A program made the position numbers and the translations under genes. Shown here piece after piece: positions 41,840 through 45,036 of a stretch of 45,036 bases of DNA. Each line of letters starts with the position of its first letter. The stretch's first letter is position 1. Origin of the DNA: Mogibacterium sp. (GTDB lineage: Bacteria; Bacillota; Clostridia; Peptostreptococcales; Anaerovoracaceae); contig JAFQZQ010000030.1 of NCBI GenBank assembly GCA_017405845.1, positions 1 through 45,036 of the forward strand. The letters are read 5' to 3'. Under the pieces are notes generated by a model, which was given only the letters and a program-made list of their open reading frames with translations, was not told the DNA's origin and did not search any database.

Positions 41840-42002
41840 GCGGTAGTAAGACCGCGTATACAGATCGGCGTTACCGCCTGTCCAGGACAGGCATACCGCA
41901 AATCCGCAAGCAGAAGCGAAGCGCTTGCGAACGGCTACAAGCTAACGCCACCATCTCCACCATCGTTATGCTCCAGAGAGAAATCTCCGGAGCTCTTTTT
42001 CT
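41840..42002 (+). other. Attachment remnant G: core with inverted repeats, then a terminator
   Basis: In the gene-free 41,754-42,095, CGCCACCATCTCCACCA (41,946-41,962) matches 15 of the last 17 bases of ssrA. Upstream are inverted repeats: GCCTGTCC-A-GGACAGGC (41,876-41,892) and CGCAAGC...GCTTGCG (41,905-41,929). These differ from the 12-base arm pairs of the other sites. A hairpin CTCC-GAGA/TCTC-GGAG with a T-rich tail (41,971-42,002) follows the core. Confidence 0.5.
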
Positions 42003-42095
42003 TTACTTTTTCATCAGTTGAATCGAAGAATATTTACTTCCAGACGTCAAATTCGCTATAATAAGTAAAGAATTGTAGAAGAGGAGTAAGCAGAG

Positions 42096-43007
42096 ATGTT
42101 TTCATATGAAAAACTGGAAGCAGCTTTAAAAGAAAAAGGGATCAGCAAAACAATGCTATCTGAGGATCTGGGTCTTTCCTCAAGAACGGTCGCCAAGATC
42201 GCAAAGGGCGAAAAGCTTTCCAAAAGGAGCATGCAAAAGATTGCGGATTATCTTGACCTGCCGGCTGATGACTTAGTACGGGAAGTTTCTGACAACATGA
42301 TCCTTCAAACACTTAGGGATGAAAAAGAAATGAAGCTGTCCGGAGGCCTTTACCATGAGCTTCAGGTCAGGATGACTTACAATTCGAATCACATAGAGGG
42401 CAGCAAGCTTTCAGAAGAACAAACACGAATGATCTTTGAGACGAATACCATCGATATAGGTGATGGTATCCCTGTAGATGATATTCTTGAAACGGTGCAT
42501 CATTTCCGAGCCATTGATTATGTGATCGACAATGCTGAAGTCATGCTTTCAGAAGATGTTATCAAGCAGCTGCATTTTATCCTGAAACATGATACAAAAG
42601 ACTCGACTCTTTCATGGTTTGCAGTCGGTGATTATAAAAAGCGCGCAAATGTTGTCGGCGGCAGGGAAACATCAAAGCCGTCCGAAGTGCATAAGAACAT
42701 GAAAGCTTTGATAGATGAATATAACGAAAAGAAGTGTGTCACAATAGAAGATATCATCGCATTCCATGCAGAGTTCGAATATATCCATCCGTTCCAGGAT
42801 GGAAACGGCAGAGTCGGACGGCTTGTGGCTCTGAAGGAATGTCTTCGCCATAATGTGATACCGTTTATTATCGAAGATTCTAAAAAAGCATATTACTACA
42901 GAGGCCTTGCCGAATGGCGTAATGAAAAGGGCTGGCTCATTGATACTTGTCTGGACGGGCAGGATACATTCGGGAGGCTGCTGGCCATGCTGGAGATCGA
43001 TAATTAG
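42096..43007 (+). CDS. Fic-domain protein with N-terminal XRE helix-turn-helix
   Basis: A 303-residue protein. Residues about 5-60 are a Cro/C1-type DNA-binding domain (ISKTMLSEDLGLSSRTVAKI). The inhibitory-helix motif S/TxxxE(G/N) is found as SNHIEG (97-102), and the Fic active site as HPFQDGNGRVGR (231-242) with the catalytic His231. Fic enzymes transfer AMP or another nucleotide part to a hydroxyl side chain; the N-terminal inhibitory motif makes this a class II member, held inactive until released. The DNA-binding front suggests self-regulation or a transcription-linked target. The ATG at 42,096 follows GAGGAGTAAGCAGAG, and TATAAT (42,057-42,062) is a good -10. It fills a unit between two attachment remnants. 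Confidence 0.88.
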   Translation: MFSYEKLEAALKEKGISKTMLSEDLGLSSRTVAKIAKGEKLSKRSMQKIADYLDLPADDLVREVSDNMILQTLRDEKEMKLSGGLYHELQVRMTYNSNHIEGSKLSEEQTRMIFETNTIDIGDGIPVDDILETVHHFRAIDYVIDNAEVMLSEDVIKQLHFILKHDTKDSTLSWFAVGDYKKRANVVGGRETSKPSEVHKNMKALIDEYNEKKCVTIEDIIAFHAEFEYIHPFQDGNGRVGRLVALKECLRHNVIPFIIEDSKKAYYYRGLAEWRNEKGWLIDTCLDGQDTFGRLLAMLEIDN

Positions 43008-43030
43008 AATCGACCTGGGCGGATATCGCT

Positions 43031-43128
43031 CAGACCTGCGGCTGAGTCCGCAAATGAGTCCGCAAGGTTATCAGAAGCGTTGAAAATCCAATACTTGGAC
43101 CCAGGTTCGACTCCCGCCATCTCCACCA
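43031..43128 (+). other. ssrA-type attachment site E: arm repeat pair plus well-kept core (distal end)
   Basis: CAGACCTGCGG (43,031) leads to GAGTCCGCA twice, 12 bases apart (43,044-43,052 and 43,056-43,064). The core at 43,094-43,128 matches ssrA 13,007-13,041 at 31 of 35 bases, including the whole TTCGACTCCC loop side and the CATCTCCACCA end. It is the best-kept copy in the window and is followed by the 47-base repeat that also occurs near ssrA, so it probably marks the far junction of the accessory region. Confidence 0.7.
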
Positions 43129-43136
43129 CATTTTTG

Positions 43137-43183
43137 GCTATGGTTATGTCAATCCAGATGTAGCCATAGTTTTATTTTGGCTG
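43137..43183 (+). repeat. 47-base repeat, copy 2; terminator-like
   Basis: It matches 13,109-13,155 at 42 of 47 bases. CTATGG...CCATAG, followed by TTTTATTTT, begins ten bases after the core at 43,128. This is where the original ssrA terminator would lie if integration had pushed it away from the gene. The alternative is a remnant of an insertion-sequence end. The gene-free 43,184-43,307 holds nothing else I can name except the ribosome binding site AAAGGAGGTACAGACGT of the next gene. Confidence 0.6.
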
Positions 43184-43307
43184 TTTATTTCTGAAGGCCC
43201 CGTGAATTATTATTCATCTTCCGGTCATAATCCTTTTCCGCTCATATGTTAGTATCTCTAAATATACTCAGGTCAGAGCTTGATATCTTTAAAGGAGGTA
43301 CAGACGT

Positions 43308-44072
43308 ATGGCAAGCAGAGAAAAGATAAGGAAGGTGATAAAGGGTCCTACGAGTGTGAATCCTGAAATATCACGACTTGCAGGAGAACTGAACAGAGCG
43401 CTGAAAGACGAGGAGATAATACCATCCATACAGAGCAGGCTCAGACACAACATTTTGATCATGCCAAAAGAGATACGTGAGGCCAGTGGCATATTGATCT
43501 TCGGACGCAGGATAAAAAGCCTGGTCTTTACAACGGATCTGGCTATCATCAAAAACTGTGATGCAGATGCAGTATTCGCTGTTTATCCGTTCACTCCGCA
43601 GCAGTCAATAAGCGACGCTATAATACGAGCCGCTGCAGTACCGGTATTTACCGGTATAGGAGGAGGTATAACCAAGGGCCTCCGCTCGGTGAGGCTGGCA
43701 AAAGACGCTGAGAGCCAGGGCGCGTTTGGAGTGGTGCTGAATGCCCCGACGAGCAACCGCGACCTTAAACTGGTAGCGACTTCAATCGATATACCGGTCG
43801 TGATCACAGTTACCGGCGAGAGGTCAGATATACGTGACAGACTGCGCCATGGTGCATCTATCATAAACGTCGCTGCAGGAGAGAGGACGCCTGACATAGT
43901 CCGGATGATAGACTCAAAGTATCCGGACGTACCGATTATAGCATCCGGAGGGAGTACGCCGGAGAGCATAAGAGAGACGATAAGGGCCGGGGCAAACGCT
44001 ATAACATACACACCGCCGACTACTAAAGAACTTTTCGTGGATGTGATGGAACAGTATAGAGAAAAGTATTAA
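43308..44072 (+). CDS. Predicted TIM-barrel protein of unknown substrate
   Basis: A 254-residue protein that I read as a (beta/alpha)8 barrel. The C-terminal half has the pattern of phosphate-binding barrels: DIPVVITVTGERSDIRDRL, GASIINVAAGE, and VPIIASGGSTPESIRETIRA followed by GANAITYTPP. The middle has PVFTGIGGGITKG and GAFGVVLNAPTS. Similar proteins in clostridia are usually named simply hydrolase. It may be related to ThiE/ThiG or keto-deoxy-aldolase-like barrels. The ATG follows the strong AAAGGAGGTACAGACGT. It lies just outside the distal attachment site and is likely core chromosome. Confidence 0.65.
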   Translation: MASREKIRKVIKGPTSVNPEISRLAGELNRALKDEEIIPSIQSRLRHNILIMPKEIREASGILIFGRRIKSLVFTTDLAIIKNCDADAVFAVYPFTPQQSISDAIIRAAAVPVFTGIGGGITKGLRSVRLAKDAESQGAFGVVLNAPTSNRDLKLVATSIDIPVVITVTGERSDIRDRLRHGASIINVAAGERTPDIVRMIDSKYPDVPIIASGGSTPESIRETIRAGANAITYTPPTTKELFVDVMEQYREKY

Positions 44073-44155
44073 TAGATAAAGCATGATAACTCTATGATAC
44101 ATAGGATGATTTTGTTTTAGTATGGCGATAATGTTTCTGCAGGAGGTGAATGTTT

Positions 44156-45036
44156 ATGAATATTGAAAAAACCGGACAATTCATCGCAGAACTTCGCAGG
44201 GAGAAGCAGTTCACACAGGTCCAACTGGCAGATGCTATACATGTTTCTGATAAGGCTGTCTCACGTTGGGAGACGGGAAGAGGGTTTCCGGACATCGACA
44301 ATCTGGAAGCTCTTTCCGAATGTCTGGATGTCTCAATCGCCGAACTCATCAAAGGGGAAAGGATCAATGAGCCGGTATCCGGAGATGAGCTGAACGATAT
44401 AGCTTCAGACGGTCTGTCGCTTACCAGAAGCCTTATTGAAAAAAGGAAGATCACGAGTACAATACTGGGATTCGTAATGGGACTGATAATTATCATTATT
44501 GCAGTGATACACATGATGAGCCCTATATACATAAAAGATCCGGGTAAAGCGCTGACTATAGAACAACTATCAGACGGAAGTATCGTGGCCGTGCTGGATA
44601 AAAATGTCAGCGGTTATGATATTGACCGTTTTATGGATCAGGACAGCGGCAGATCATTGGCTTTTATAGGATGTTATCGCACGAGGTGGGATCAGCTATC
44701 CGGGAAGAGCAGTGAAACCCTGGTGAGAATAGGTAATAAGAATGAGATAGACGAGGTGTATTATTACCCTGCTGATGGCGGTGATGTATTGATTTATGGT
44801 GAGAAAGGAGCAACGGAAAACGGAGGCGTTGTGACTCTGCCGAGATTGGTCTATAACTACTGGCTGATAATAGGCGGCATACTGTCTGCTGCCGGGATCA
44901 TGCTGTATCTGATCTGCCGCAAAAAATACAACGCAGAAAAGATACTGAATGCAGTTTTGCTCCCGATAGCCTTTACGATCAGCATCCCGCTCTGCCTGCT
45001 CGGAAGATTTGATGAGGTATATAACGCAAGTTACTA
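44156..45036 (+). CDS. XRE-family regulator with C-terminal membrane domain (copy 2), cut by the window end
   Basis: The first 293 residues of a protein closely related to the one at 15,953: the helix-turn-helix FTQVQLADAIHVSDKAVSRW and the same four-helix membrane part with only scattered changes. Homology starts about 65 bases before the gene (ACTCTATGATACATAGGATG), so promoter and ribosome binding site (GCAGGAGGTGAATGTTT) are duplicated too. The ATG at 44,156 is set by that site. The frame is open at 45,036. It lies beyond the distal attachment site, so it may be the parent of the copy inside the accessory region. Both probably respond to the same outside signal. Confidence 0.85.
   Translation, partial: MNIEKTGQFIAELRREKQFTQVQLADAIHVSDKAVSRWETGRGFPDIDNLEALSECLDVSIAELIKGERINEPVSGDELNDIASDGLSLTRSLIEKRKITSTILGFVMGLIIIIIAVIHMMSPIYIKDPGKALTIEQLSDGSIVAVLDKNVSGYDIDRFMDQDSGRSLAFIGCYRTRWDQLSGKSSETLVRIGNKNEIDEVYYYPADGGDVLIYGEKGATENGGVVTLPRLVYNYWLIIGGILSAAGIMLYLICRKKYNAEKILNAVLLPIAFTISIPLCLLGRFDEVYNASY

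Noticed and set aside
13042..43183. Active integrative element or prophage
   Set aside because: No integrase, excisionase, relaxase, coupling protein, capsid or terminase gene is present; only remnants are seen.
1..45036. CRISPR array
   Set aside because: No regularly spaced identical repeats with unique spacers were found on either strand; the 12-base arm pairs are only two units each.

Overview
The window looks like about 45 kb of chromosome from an anaerobic clostridial (Bacillota) bacterium, plausibly a gut member. The evidence is the set of proteins, the strong AGGAGG-type ribosome binding sites, the clostridial membrane-linked XRE regulators, the PC4/YdbC protein, and a tmRNA whose tag ends in NNNFALAA. 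The species cannot be named from the sequence alone.

Bases 1-13,041 are core chromosome. They hold a cytoplasmic BMP-type binding protein with a ParB-like front end, preceded by three Spo0A-box-like sites, followed by a metallophosphoesterase. A reverse-strand operon rluA-like/lepB/smpB comes next, each gene having a clear start. Then come nicotinate phosphoribosyltransferase, two secreted cell-surface proteins (one with an NlpC/P60 fold lacking its cysteine), a short pyruvate kinase without its C-terminal domain, a lysophospholipase-like hydrolase, and the complete tmRNA gene ssrA (12,687-13,041) with its own promoter.

Bases 13,042-about 43,183 are accessory DNA, apparently built up by repeated integration at the 3' end of ssrA. 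Copies of the last 17-35 bases of ssrA, intact to badly decayed, recur near 17.0, 35.9, 40.1, 40.3, 41.9 and 43.1 kb. Five of six arm-like repeat pairs sit just before such a copy. In each pair two 12-base-spaced repeats stay alike within the site and differ between sites. No intact integrase or relaxase lies in the window; only a truncated DUF3991-type fragment and two IS3-family transposase genes are seen. Cargo includes an AbiF-like HEPN protein preceded by a small structured RNA with its own promoter, several acetyltransferases, regulators, an MFS transporter, a Fic protein, and small hypothetical genes. A second copy of the Abi-linked RNA survives at 37.45 kb beside a broken abi gene.

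The most striking part is the catabolic cluster at 21,104-32,817. Two divergent transcription units flank a PucR-family regulator. Each unit has a 937-938-residue fusion of an Old-Yellow-Enzyme/2,4-dienoyl-CoA-reductase-like flavoprotein (FMN, Fe-S, FAD/NAD modules) to an acetoacetate-decarboxylase-family domain, and each has short-chain dehydrogenases. In one unit two dehydrogenases are fused in tandem. The other unit also has a 3-hydroxyacyl-CoA-dehydrogenase-like enzyme and a small membrane protein. Together they suggest redox and C-C bond chemistry on an unsaturated ketone or beta-keto substrate (steroid, bile acid, terpenoid or similar). The substrate is not known from sequence.

From 43,183 on, the sequence appears to return to chromosome: a TIM-barrel protein and a window-truncated XRE-membrane regulator that is a close paralogue of the one at 15,953-16,945 inside the accessory region.
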